Assembly: GCF_001189295.1 (NCBI RefSeq)
Contig: NZ_CP012159.1
Coordinates: 4,976,525-5,040,524 of the forward strand
DNA from: Chondromyces crocatus
Lineage (GTDB): Bacteria > Myxococcota_A > Polyangia > Polyangiales > Polyangiaceae
Direction of reading: 5' to 3'
DNA length: 64,000 bases
In this document: positions 57,441 through 64,000 of the stretch, in pieces
Layout: each line of letters opens with the position of its first letter
Position numbering within the stretch: the first letter of the stretch is position 1
Position numbers and translations under genes: made by a program
The notes under the pieces: model-generated
What the model was told of the DNA's origin: nothing
The model's input: the letters and a program-made list of their open reading frames with translations, nothing else
The model's database searches: none

Positions 57441-58357
57441 AGCTGGATGTGGACTTCGTGGGCCTCGCGCCAGGAGAGCCAGCGGAGAAGGTGAGGGCGG
57501 CAGCGAGCCGCTTCTTGCTGGAAGAAGCCGAGGGGCCGACGGACCCCACGTTCGCTACAGGGTACGAATTACTGGAAGCGTATTTTGCGCCGCTCGGAGA
57601 AATCGAGCGGCGCTCGGTGCACGAGCGCTTCATTACGGAGCGACGTCATGTGCGTCCACCTTTCGAGCTGCGCTACCACATGGTTGTGGCGCGCGATGAG
57701 CAGGGAGCCATTGCGGGCGCGCGGAACTGCACGGTGGCACTGTGCGCTGAGTCGAAGATCTGCGTCGTCTTCCTTGCGCACGCGCTGGTGATGCGGCCCT
57801 ACAGACGTAGCGGTCTCGCGGGGTTGCTCAGACTTCTCCCCGTGCAGTTCGGACGCGAGGCCATCCAGAGCGCAGGGCTCGACATCGATGCGGTGGATCT
57901 GCTGCTCTCGCTCGAGCAGGAGCCGGTCGACGCGGCGAACATCGACAGCGTGGTGCGGCTTTGCGCCTACGGTCGGAGCTGCTTCTCCGTCATCGACCCG
58001 GCGGTATTGCCCTACTGTCAGCCAGACTTCCGAGATCTCGATGCCTTGAGAGAGCCAGCGGTGGCCGTTCCCTTGCTCGCTGTCGTGCGGTGGGTGGGGC
58101 ACGAGCATGAGAAGGCGCTCCCGGCGAGGCTGTGCGAGGCCTACGCGCGACACCTGTACGACGGAATCCACGCCAGGCACTGCCGGCCTCAGGATCTGGA
58201 GCCACTCCGTGAGTTCGCGCTCAACACGCTTGCGCACACGAGCCTGTCGAAAGCTCCTCTATTGCGGCTCCCGTCGCATCCAGATGACGAGGGGGCTCTC
58301 TCGCCGCTGCGCAAGGAACGAGTGCTGCCGCTGTTTGCACCCATCCTGCGCAGATGA
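57437..58357 (+). CDS. GNAT-like acyltransferase
   Basis: A 306-residue protein starting at a GTG that overlaps the aminotransferase stop (57437-57440). The first 150 residues have the alternating strands of an acyl-CoA N-acyltransferase: YHMVVARDEQGAIAGARNCTV, then VVFLAHALVMRPYRRSGLAGLL, where the R/Q-x-x-x-G segment would bind the acyl-CoA pyrophosphate. The C-terminal half (residues 150-306) is not recognised. Coupling suggests that it acylates the product or substrate of the transaminase, but this is inference. It is convergent with the methyltransferase gene. Confidence 0.65.
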   Translation: MKLDVDFVGLAPGEPAEKVRAAASRFLLEEAEGPTDPTFATGYELLEAYFAPLGEIERRSVHERFITERRHVRPPFELRYHMVVARDEQGAIAGARNCTVALCAESKICVVFLAHALVMRPYRRSGLAGLLRLLPVQFGREAIQSAGLDIDAVDLLLSLEQEPVDAANIDSVVRLCAYGRSCFSVIDPAVLPYCQPDFRDLDALREPAVAVPLLAVVRWVGHEHEKALPARLCEAYARHLYDGIHARHCRPQDLEPLREFALNTLAHTSLSKAPLLRLPSHPDDEGALSPLRKERVLPLFAPILRR

Positions 58358-58444
58358 GGGCTCGCTTTCCCGTCAAGAGGCTGAACGCCCCATCCTCCGT
58401 ACCTCTTCTGAGACGAGGGGCTCAGGATGCCCTGAAGTATGCCG

Positions 58445-59233
58445 TCAGCCGACCCTGATGTGGCAGAGGACGGGTTGCGCGTCACTGCGCGCCAGTCGGG
58501 CTGAACGATTCGTGCTCTGGATGCGTGAGGCGAGCGGTTCGGGGTGCTCGCTCTCGGAAAGTACCTGGAGCCATGGATAAGTTTCTGTTGCTCCATCTTC
58601 GCGGTGCAACTCGAGCCGCTGGCCGCGGCCTCGTACGGATGCCTGGAGTCGCAACATCGGCGTCGCGTCGAGCAGGATCTCGACCCCGGCCCCGAGGCGC
58701 AACGTGACATGGGTCAGGAAGGTGGAGATCGGTTCGCTTCCGAGCATCGAGAACCGACCGACCCCGATGAGTAGCGTCGGGCAGTCGGGAGCTTCCGCCA
58801 GGCGATCGAGCCAGTGATGACAAGCACAGCACCCCGACGCGATGGTGTAACGAGGCGTCTGCGGTGCATGCCACGTCTTCCACTCGGCGACATAAGGAAC
58901 ATCGAGATCCACCCAGTGGAGGAGCCCATTGTCGACGCGTGAGAAGCGCGTGCAGGGGCCCGAAAACAGGCCGATGGCCAGGCCTTCCGGGTAGCGGCGG
59001 AAGAAATCTCGCACGACATCATCGACGAGCCGGGTGCGTGAGGCGAGCGAACGCAGCTCACCCTCTGGAAAGCCCGTACGATCGACGTGGAGGGCCCGCG
59101 CGAGCGCACGGGCGCCGGAGTCATGCAGCTCGAGGTCAGGAAAGACATCGTCAGCGAACGCACGGGCAGCGACATCTGCGAGTTCAGGGCGGCGAAACGG
59201 CGGAGGTTTGTTGAAGTTGAAACTCACTTTCAA
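58445..59233 (-). CDS. LCM/TcmP-type O-methyltransferase
   Basis: A 262-residue class I SAM-dependent methyltransferase of the leucine-carboxyl-methyltransferase/TcmP group. The SAM-binding region is AIGLFSGPCTRFSRVDNG followed by HWVDLDVPYVAE, the usual G...TRF.R....DLD.P pattern. A cysteine pair in SGCCACHHW and a C-terminal beta part complete it. Relatives methylate carboxyl or phenolic oxygen atoms of polyketides or proteins. The start ATG at 59233 is followed by MKVSFNFNKPPP. No biosynthetic cluster is visible nearby. The opposite-strand frames are shadows. Confidence 0.75.
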   Translation of the reverse strand: MKVSFNFNKPPPFRRPELADVAARAFADDVFPDLELHDSGARALARALHVDRTGFPEGELRSLASRTRLVDDVVRDFFRRYPEGLAIGLFSGPCTRFSRVDNGLLHWVDLDVPYVAEWKTWHAPQTPRYTIASGCCACHHWLDRLAEAPDCPTLLIGVGRFSMLGSEPISTFLTHVTLRLGAGVEILLDATPMLRLQASVRGRGQRLELHREDGATETYPWLQVLSESEHPEPLASRIQSTNRSARLARSDAQPVLCHIRVG

Positions 59234-59672
59234 TATTGCTACCGAACTTGGTGGGCTCTGTCAAGAGAGGGTCAAAAGCTCCCGGATTTCCGGCAGTCGG
59301 GACCGGTATCTGTAATTCGAGTCACGACTTGTTCCATCGAGAGCGGAACAACTCGTGGTCGGGGACCTGGTGGAGGACGTCGCCCTGCGCCCAACGTTGC
59401 GGGGCGCGTCTCTGTGCTCTGGCGGCAGGGGGCAGCAAGTTTGCTCCTCTCCTTGCTGGGCGCCCGCTGCGTATCTGGACACGTTGCGGTTCCAACGGCC
59501 GAACCTACGAGTCCCGTGCAGCAACGTTGCCGGTCAGTTCTTCGGATCACCGTGACATGAGCAGCCGCGGTGCTTCACTCGCCGTTGGACTCACCCACCG
59601 AAGTGCGCAGATGCGATGTCGCACGCTTCTGGGGGGTGCAACCGTGAGCGTTTCAGCCTGGACGCCGGGGGG
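59234..59672. other. Intergenic region
   Basis: About 440 bp between the methyltransferase start and the end of the exporter gene (both minus). CAACGTTG occurs near 59392 and, within the perfect palindrome GCAACGTTGC, at 59521-59530. These could be regulator sites for the methyltransferase. A weak plus-strand frame here does not look like protein. Confidence 0.4.
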
Positions 59673-60941
59673 TCATGTGGGCCGAAGCGAACCTGCAGGT
59701 GGAGGGGCTGGCCGTTCGGGAGCGACCAGTATTGAGGCCAGCACGGCGCAGGTGAGCATGACGGTGACCATGGGAAGAGCCGTACCGTCCGCGAGTATGC
59801 TGACCGCCGTGGAAGCGAGCGCGCCGCAGGTCATCTGAAGGGTTCCGAGCAGCGCTGAGGCACTCCCTGCCGTGGCACTGAATGGAGCCATGGCTGCGGC
59901 TGTGACGTTGGGAAGGATGAGACCGCCTGACGCGATGCCGACAAAGAGCGCAGGGAGCATGAAGAGGAGGCCGGCGTCGAGTCGAACGGAGAGCCAGAGG
60001 GTCGCATGGGCCAACAGTGCGACGACCACTGCGCCGCGAAAGACGCGAATGACACCGAGGCGGACGACGAGCCAGCGGTTGAGTTGTGACGCAGCGATCA
60101 GCCCGAGGGCATTGGCGCCGAAGATGAACGGATACCGCTGTGGCGAGACGTGGAATAGCTCGATGAATACGAAGGGTGAGCCCGAGATGTAGGCGAACAT
60201 TGCTGCCTGCGTGGTGCCGCCGGCGATAGATAGACGCAGGAAGCGCCGCTCGCGAACCAGGCCACCAAACGTGCGGAGGATGGCAGCCAAGCTGTGGCGC
60301 TGGCGATGCTGGACGGGAAGGCTCTCGGGAAGGGTCAGGGCGATCAGGAACAAGGCGGCCGTGCCAGCGAGCGCGAGCGCCAGGAAGATGGCGCGCCAGC
60401 TCGCGACGAGCAGGACCTGGCTTCCGAGCAAGGGCGCAAGGATGGGCGCAACTCCCATCACCAGCATGAGCGAGGAGTACAGCCGCGCTGAGCCCCGTTC
60501 GTCGAAGTGATCACGGACCACTGTTCGAGAAATGACCATCCCGGAGCAGCCTCCGAGGGCCTGAATGAAGCGGGCAGTAGCAAGGGCAGGAAGGTTCGTG
60601 GTGACGGCGCAGACGAGCGAAGCTGCGATGTACAGACCTAGTCCTGCGAGCAGGGGCAGGCGGCGACCGAAGCGGTCTGCCAGCGGACCATAGGCGAGCT
60701 GACCCACGGCGAGGCCGGCCAGATAAGTCGCCAGGGTGAGCTGTACCGCTGCAATGTTCACTCCGAGAGAGCGTGCGAGAGCAGGGAAGCTCGGCAGATA
60801 CATGTCGATCGTGAGCGGCCCGAGCGCGCTGAGGGCGCCAAGGATCAGGGCGAGGCGAAGCTCGGACGGGATCTCGGGGCCCGTCTCGGTGCTGGCGGCT
60901 GGCGTGAATGTGCTGCTACGGCTCGTCATACGTGATGCCAC
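59673..60941 (-). CDS. Bcr/CflA-type drug efflux MFS transporter
   Basis: A 422-residue transporter with 12 hydrophobic segments. It begins the membrane part with LGPLTIDMYLPSFPALA, typical of the DHA1 Bcr/CflA subfamily, and has the loop motif A YGPLADRFGRRLPLLAG and motif C-like GVAPILAPLLG. These antiporters export drugs such as bicyclomycin, chloramphenicol or sulphonamides, or metabolites, in exchange for protons. ATGs at 60941 and 60929 are both possible. It is divergent from the LysR gene at 61072, which is the usual arrangement for a regulator controlling its neighbour. Confidence 0.9.
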   Translation of the reverse strand: MASRMTSRSSTFTPAASTETGPEIPSELRLALILGALSALGPLTIDMYLPSFPALARSLGVNIAAVQLTLATYLAGLAVGQLAYGPLADRFGRRLPLLAGLGLYIAASLVCAVTTNLPALATARFIQALGGCSGMVISRTVVRDHFDERGSARLYSSLMLVMGVAPILAPLLGSQVLLVASWRAIFLALALAGTAALFLIALTLPESLPVQHRQRHSLAAILRTFGGLVRERRFLRLSIAGGTTQAAMFAYISGSPFVFIELFHVSPQRYPFIFGANALGLIAASQLNRWLVVRLGVIRVFRGAVVVALLAHATLWLSVRLDAGLLFMLPALFVGIASGGLILPNVTAAAMAPFSATAGSASALLGTLQMTCGALASTAVSILADGTALPMVTVMLTCAVLASILVAPERPAPPPAGSLRPT

Positions 60942-61051
60942 CCGAGCGAGCAGGATCCGGACGTGACGTCACCGGGGGAGGCGAGTGGAAGCATCGACGG
61001 CTTATGCGGTGCGCGGCCGTGCCCGGGTAGGGGGTTTCCGTCGACCACACC

Positions 61052-61067
61052 GTTCTGTCATAAGAAC
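61052..61067. promoter_or_regulatory. Inverted repeat between exporter and LysR genes
   Basis: GTTCTGTCATAAGAAC has perfect 5-bp arms (GTTCT/AGAAC) and a 6-base spacer. It lies in the 130-bp divergent region, immediately ahead of the LysR start. It is a good candidate for a LysR-type binding site giving autoregulation and control of the exporter. Confidence 0.5.
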
Positions 61068-61071
61068 AATC

Positions 61072-62010
61072 GTGATCGCGTCCCTCGATGAACTGCTCGC
61101 GATGGCGACCTTCGCTCGAGTGGTGGAACACAAGTCGTTCACGGGCGCCGCGACCACACTAGGGCTCTCGAAATCGGTCGTGAGCGCGAGGGTCTCTGCG
61201 CTCGAGGGGCGCCTTGGGGTGCGTCTGATCCACCGGACGACGCGGCGGTTGACCCTCACGGAGGAGGGAGCGCGTCTGTATGGGCGGTGCGTGCACTTTC
61301 TCGCTGCAGCTGACGAAGCCGCCTCTGCGTTGCACGGCGCCAGCCAGATTCCGGAAGGTACGCTGCGGGTCTCGGTCCCCGTCGGCTTCGGGATGATGCA
61401 GCTCGCGCCCCTGCTGGGGGAGTTCGCCGCCCGCTGTCCCAAAGTACGACTCGAGCTCTCGCTGTCGGATCGCCCTGTCGACATGGTTGCAGATGGCTTC
61501 GACGTGGGCGTGCGTTTCGCACAGAAGCTCGAGGAACCCTCCGTCGCGCGCAAGATTGGGGTGGACAGACGGGTCATCTGTGGCTCGCGAGCCTATCTGG
61601 AGCGGCACGGCGTGCCGGAGTCTCCGAATGACCTTCCCAAGCACAACTGTCTTCGACTCGCCCTGCGACGCGCAGAGTGGACCTTCGAGAAAGGGGCTGA
61701 GAGCTTGCCCGTCCCTGTGACGGGTAATCTCGTCGTCGACAACATCGTGGTGCTCCGTCAGGCCGTGCTCGATGGCCTCGGCTTGGCCATGATGCCGTGC
61801 TCCGTGGTTGGCCCAGACCTCGCAGCAGGAAGGCTCCAAGCTGTGCTGGCCTCTTACTCTCTGGAAGAGCTGTCCATCTTCGTCGTCTATCCGTACGTAG
61901 GACAGCAGCCCGCGAAGGTTCGAGCCTTCGTCGACTGGCTCACCCCCAAGGTAGGCGAGGTGCCCGGTGTGGTGCCGAAGCCTCGCTCCTCACGCAAGCG
62001 ACGAGGGTGA
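61072..62010 (+). CDS. LysR-family transcriptional regulator
   Basis: A 312-residue regulator. The N-terminal winged helix-turn-helix reads LLAMATFARVVEHKSFTGAA, then LGLSKSVVSARVSALEGRLG and LIHRTTRRLTLTEEG. The periplasmic-binding-like effector domain follows (LRVSVPVGFGMMQLAPLLGE ... GLGLAMMPCSVV). The sequence has the look of the CrgA/DsdC-like subgroup in which VSARV replaces VSRQI. The GTG at 61072 gives the usual length; the longer ATG frame from 60985 adds 29 residues and would run through the inverted repeat. It probably controls the divergent exporter. Confidence 0.9.
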   Translation: MIASLDELLAMATFARVVEHKSFTGAATTLGLSKSVVSARVSALEGRLGVRLIHRTTRRLTLTEEGARLYGRCVHFLAAADEAASALHGASQIPEGTLRVSVPVGFGMMQLAPLLGEFAARCPKVRLELSLSDRPVDMVADGFDVGVRFAQKLEEPSVARKIGVDRRVICGSRAYLERHGVPESPNDLPKHNCLRLALRRAEWTFEKGAESLPVPVTGNLVVDNIVVLRQAVLDGLGLAMMPCSVVGPDLAAGRLQAVLASYSLEELSIFVVYPYVGQQPAKVRAFVDWLTPKVGEVPGVVPKPRSSRKRRG

Positions 62011-62076
62011 GGCATGAGCGCAAAGCAGGAGTTGTGGACGTCGTCCGTGGGCGCGGATACCTTACCCTTTCGACTC

Positions 62077-63291
62077 ATGCGCCATCGATGCCTGCTTTGG
62101 ATGGGCCTGCTGGGAGCGCTTCTGAGGCTGCCTGCTTGCGGTGGGGATGACACAGGGGCTACCGGACGAACGCCTGGTTCCGGAGGAGGCGCAGGGATGG
62201 GGGGGGCAGGTGGCGACGGGGGGGGACAGGTCGGGCCAGCGGCCGGGTGGGTGAGCGGATACTACGTTGGATACCAGCAAGCGCTCTACCCTCCGAGCGA
62301 GATCGAGTGGGCAGGTCTGACGCATTTGATGATCGGGCGGGTGACGCCGAACCCTGATGGCACGCTGAATACGACGTTCGACATCAGCCCTACGGGCGGT
62401 CCTCCGCTGGCGCGCACGCTCGTTCAGCTGGCCCATGAGAACGGGAAGAAGGCCGTGGTGATGCTTGGTGGAGCCGGTGAGCACGCTGGCTGGGTGAGCG
62501 CCGCGTCTGCCTCGAACCGAGCCGTATTCGTGCAGAATCTGCTTCAGCTCAGGGCCGACTATGGCTTCGATGGCTTCGATCTGGACTGGGAGCCCATCGA
62601 GATCGCTGATCAGCCCAATTTTTCTGCGCTGGCGGAGGCACTGCGGACTGCCGCACCCGACGCGATACTGACACTACCCGTCGGATGGGTGAACGCGAAC
62701 TCCCCGGAGGTAGGTTCTTTTTACGGCGAAATGGCCAAGCTGTTCGATCAGATCAACGTCATGAGCTACTCCATGGCGGGCGCATGGGATGGCTGGCAGA
62801 GCTGGCACTCATCCGCGCTCACGGGTCATTCGGTATCCATGCCGAGCTCCGTCGAGAGTTCTGTTCAGGCGTACCTCGACGCAGGGGTGCCTGCTGCGAA
62901 GCTGGGTGTCGGGATTGGTTTCTATGGTTCGTGCTGGTCTCCCCCGGTCAGGGGGCCTGGTGGGGCTGTGGCTGGATCAACGGTCATTGCTGATGACAAC
63001 GTGATGAGCTTCACGAACATCATGAATGGCTACTACAGTGCCGAGTTCCGGACATGGGACACCGCAGCACAGGTTCCCTACCTGTCCTTTCCGGTCCCCT
63101 TTGGGACTTCCGGTTGCACCTTCGTCTCCTACGAGGATGAGCAGTCGATCCGCGCAAAGGGTAGGTTTGTACGCAACCATGGCCTGGGCGGGGCCATCGT
63201 GTGGACCATCAATGAGGGATACTTGCCCGACCGACCTGTCGGACAGCGGAGCCCGCTGTTGCGCGCGCTCCACGAAGCATTTCTCCAGTGA
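62077..63291 (+). CDS. GH18 family lipoprotein (chitinase-like)
   Basis: A 404-residue exported protein with a lipoprotein signal ending LRLPAC (Cys21), then a Gly-rich linker and a GH18 barrel. The active-site motif DGFDLDWEP has the D-x-x-D-x-D-x-E arrangement with the catalytic glutamate in place; strand motifs VSGYYVGYQ, AVVMLGGAGEH and INVMSYSMAG also fit. It should hydrolyse chitin or related N-acetylglucosaminyl polymers at the cell surface. The ATG at 62077 is preferred over 62014 since it places the signal at the N-terminus. Together with the GH19-type enzyme at 2439 the window encodes two amino-sugar glycan hydrolases of different families. Confidence 0.88.
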   Translation: MRHRCLLWMGLLGALLRLPACGGDDTGATGRTPGSGGGAGMGGAGGDGGGQVGPAAGWVSGYYVGYQQALYPPSEIEWAGLTHLMIGRVTPNPDGTLNTTFDISPTGGPPLARTLVQLAHENGKKAVVMLGGAGEHAGWVSAASASNRAVFVQNLLQLRADYGFDGFDLDWEPIEIADQPNFSALAEALRTAAPDAILTLPVGWVNANSPEVGSFYGEMAKLFDQINVMSYSMAGAWDGWQSWHSSALTGHSVSMPSSVESSVQAYLDAGVPAAKLGVGIGFYGSCWSPPVRGPGGAVAGSTVIADDNVMSFTNIMNGYYSAEFRTWDTAAQVPYLSFPVPFGTSGCTFVSYEDEQSIRAKGRFVRNHGLGGAIVWTINEGYLPDRPVGQRSPLLRALHEAFLQ

Positions 63292-63431
63292 TGAGAGGCC
63301 ACAGAGCCACATCGTTCGACACATGAAAGAGACTCATTGAGCCCAGGCCTTGGCCGTCGCTGCGCTTCCAGCGCTGGACACGGGGTCACTTGCGAGGGAA
63401 ACCTTCGCGCTGCTCCATTGGGTTTCCGAGG

Positions 63432-64000
63432 ATGAAGAACATGCCGCCGCTCCTCCGCTCTCGTCAGGTACGGATCGGTGCTTCGGTGACGGCTGTCGCC
63501 ATGGCCCTCGTGGGGTTCATCCCCCTCTTCGGCGGGCCAGGGTACGAGAGCGCCCTGGCTGCAGGGCTCTTGGTGCCGAGCATTGCAGCCATCGTCGCTG
63601 CGCTCGAGGTTGCACGCCATCGCCCATCACCTCTCGATGCTCTCGGACGCGGCGTCGCCATAGGTCTGGTGTTTGCGGTCACCATGTACCTGACGACGCT
63701 GGTGCATGGTCTTCGTATCGGATTCTGCGACCCGCTCGCGGATAGTCTGTTCATCCTCCTGGGACCAGGCTTCGGTGCGCCGCTCGGTGGCGCCTGGGGG
63801 TCGGTTGCGGCGGAGATCGCGGCGAGATTTCGTCGACAGCGTCTGGCGGCTATCCTGTTCGCACTTGCAGGCCCCATCGCTTCGATTGCGGTGTCGCTGG
63901 CGCGCTTCCTTACGAGCCCCATCATTTTTGCCTACGACCCTTTCGTGGGCTTCTTCAGCGGGACCCTTTACGACACCATCGTCTCCTACGACGGGCTCGC
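63432..64000 (+). CDS. Membrane protein, 3' cut by window edge
   Basis: An open frame from the ATG at 63432 runs past the window end. It reads MKNMPPLLRSRQVRIGASVT and has five hydrophobic segments in the visible 189 residues (AMALVGFIPLFGG, LLVPSIAAIVAALE, GVAIGLVFAVTMYL, ILLGPGFGAPLGG, AILFALAGPIASIAVSLA). It then has PIIFAYDPFVGFFSGTLYDT. I recall this last string in large membrane proteins of deltaproteobacteria that continue with TPR and peptidase-MA-like domains, but the diagnostic part is outside the window. The alternative frames in 63350-63745 (+) and 63464-63925 (-) are shadows. Confidence 0.65.
   Translation, partial: MKNMPPLLRSRQVRIGASVTAVAMALVGFIPLFGGPGYESALAAGLLVPSIAAIVAALEVARHRPSPLDALGRGVAIGLVFAVTMYLTTLVHGLRIGFCDPLADSLFILLGPGFGAPLGGAWGSVAAEIAARFRRQRLAAILFALAGPIASIAVSLARFLTSPIIFAYDPFVGFFSGTLYDTIVSYDGL

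Noticed and set aside
59236-59838. A 200-codon plus-strand frame in the gap before the exporter gene
   Set aside because: It has no protein-like pattern, no ribosome site and overlaps the 3' end of the exporter gene on the other strand.

Overview
The window looks like a chromosomal segment of a myxobacterium of the Sorangium/Polyangium/Chondromyces type. The evidence is very high G+C coding with strong third-position G/C bias, two proteins with MYXO-CTERM-like tails (37527-39812 and 41286-44471), ten DUF4215-type cysteine-rich repeats, a eukaryotic-like Ser/Thr kinase, many lipoproteins with Gly/Ser-rich linkers, and long repeat-filled intergenic regions. Genus is an inference. No rRNA, tRNA or cas gene was recognised.

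Layout. 1-1.5 kb: the 3' end of a cysteine-rich protein gene, then three kinds of tandem or interspersed repeats that run into a small minus-strand gene. 1.65-4.1 kb: an accessory protein, a GH19-type lysozyme/chitinase and a membrane protein, arranged like an effector cluster. 4.2-14.8 kb: four consecutive minus-strand genes encoding large proteins without signal peptides (a 1364-residue protein, a fibre-like protein with GIGT repeats, a DUF6603-like protein and a 631-residue protein). This is the best candidate for an undescribed system. 15.1-16.3 kb: a small PQQ-type propeller gene, a frameshifted duplicate of its 5' end, and an unknown gene. 16.7-22.9 kb: an OLD/COG4637-like ATPase and the long helicase Lhr. 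23-26 kb: a secreted S1-type protease and a glycine-rich lipoprotein. 26.3-28.8 kb: an unknown acidic protein, then a gene graveyard holding a second copy of the cysteine-rich C-terminus, about 31 units of a 21-bp repeat, and a fused transposase/HD-domain remnant.

28.9-35.3 kb: a divergent two-gene McrBC-like restriction pair (ATGA overlap) followed by a CASTOR/POLLUX-like RCK channel. 35.4-45.1 kb: amidase, hypothetical protein, M36-like metalloprotease, MpaB/DUF2236 protein, beta-helix DUF4215 surface protein, Thr-rich lipoprotein. 45.2-55.8 kb: pgsA overlapping a TPR protein, PAS-PAS-STAS protein, NTF2-like lipoprotein, Lon, an orphan histidine kinase and a Ser/Thr kinase; this part reads as housekeeping and stress signalling. 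56-64 kb: a class III aminotransferase translationally coupled to a GNAT-like protein, an LCM/TcmP-type methyltransferase, a Bcr/CflA exporter divergent from a LysR regulator, a GH18 lipoprotein, and the start of a membrane protein cut by the window edge.

The accessory character is concentrated at 0-18 kb and 26-33 kb, where repeats, broken genes, a transposase remnant and defence- or effector-like genes lie together. All assignments come from reading motifs by eye; no database search was run.
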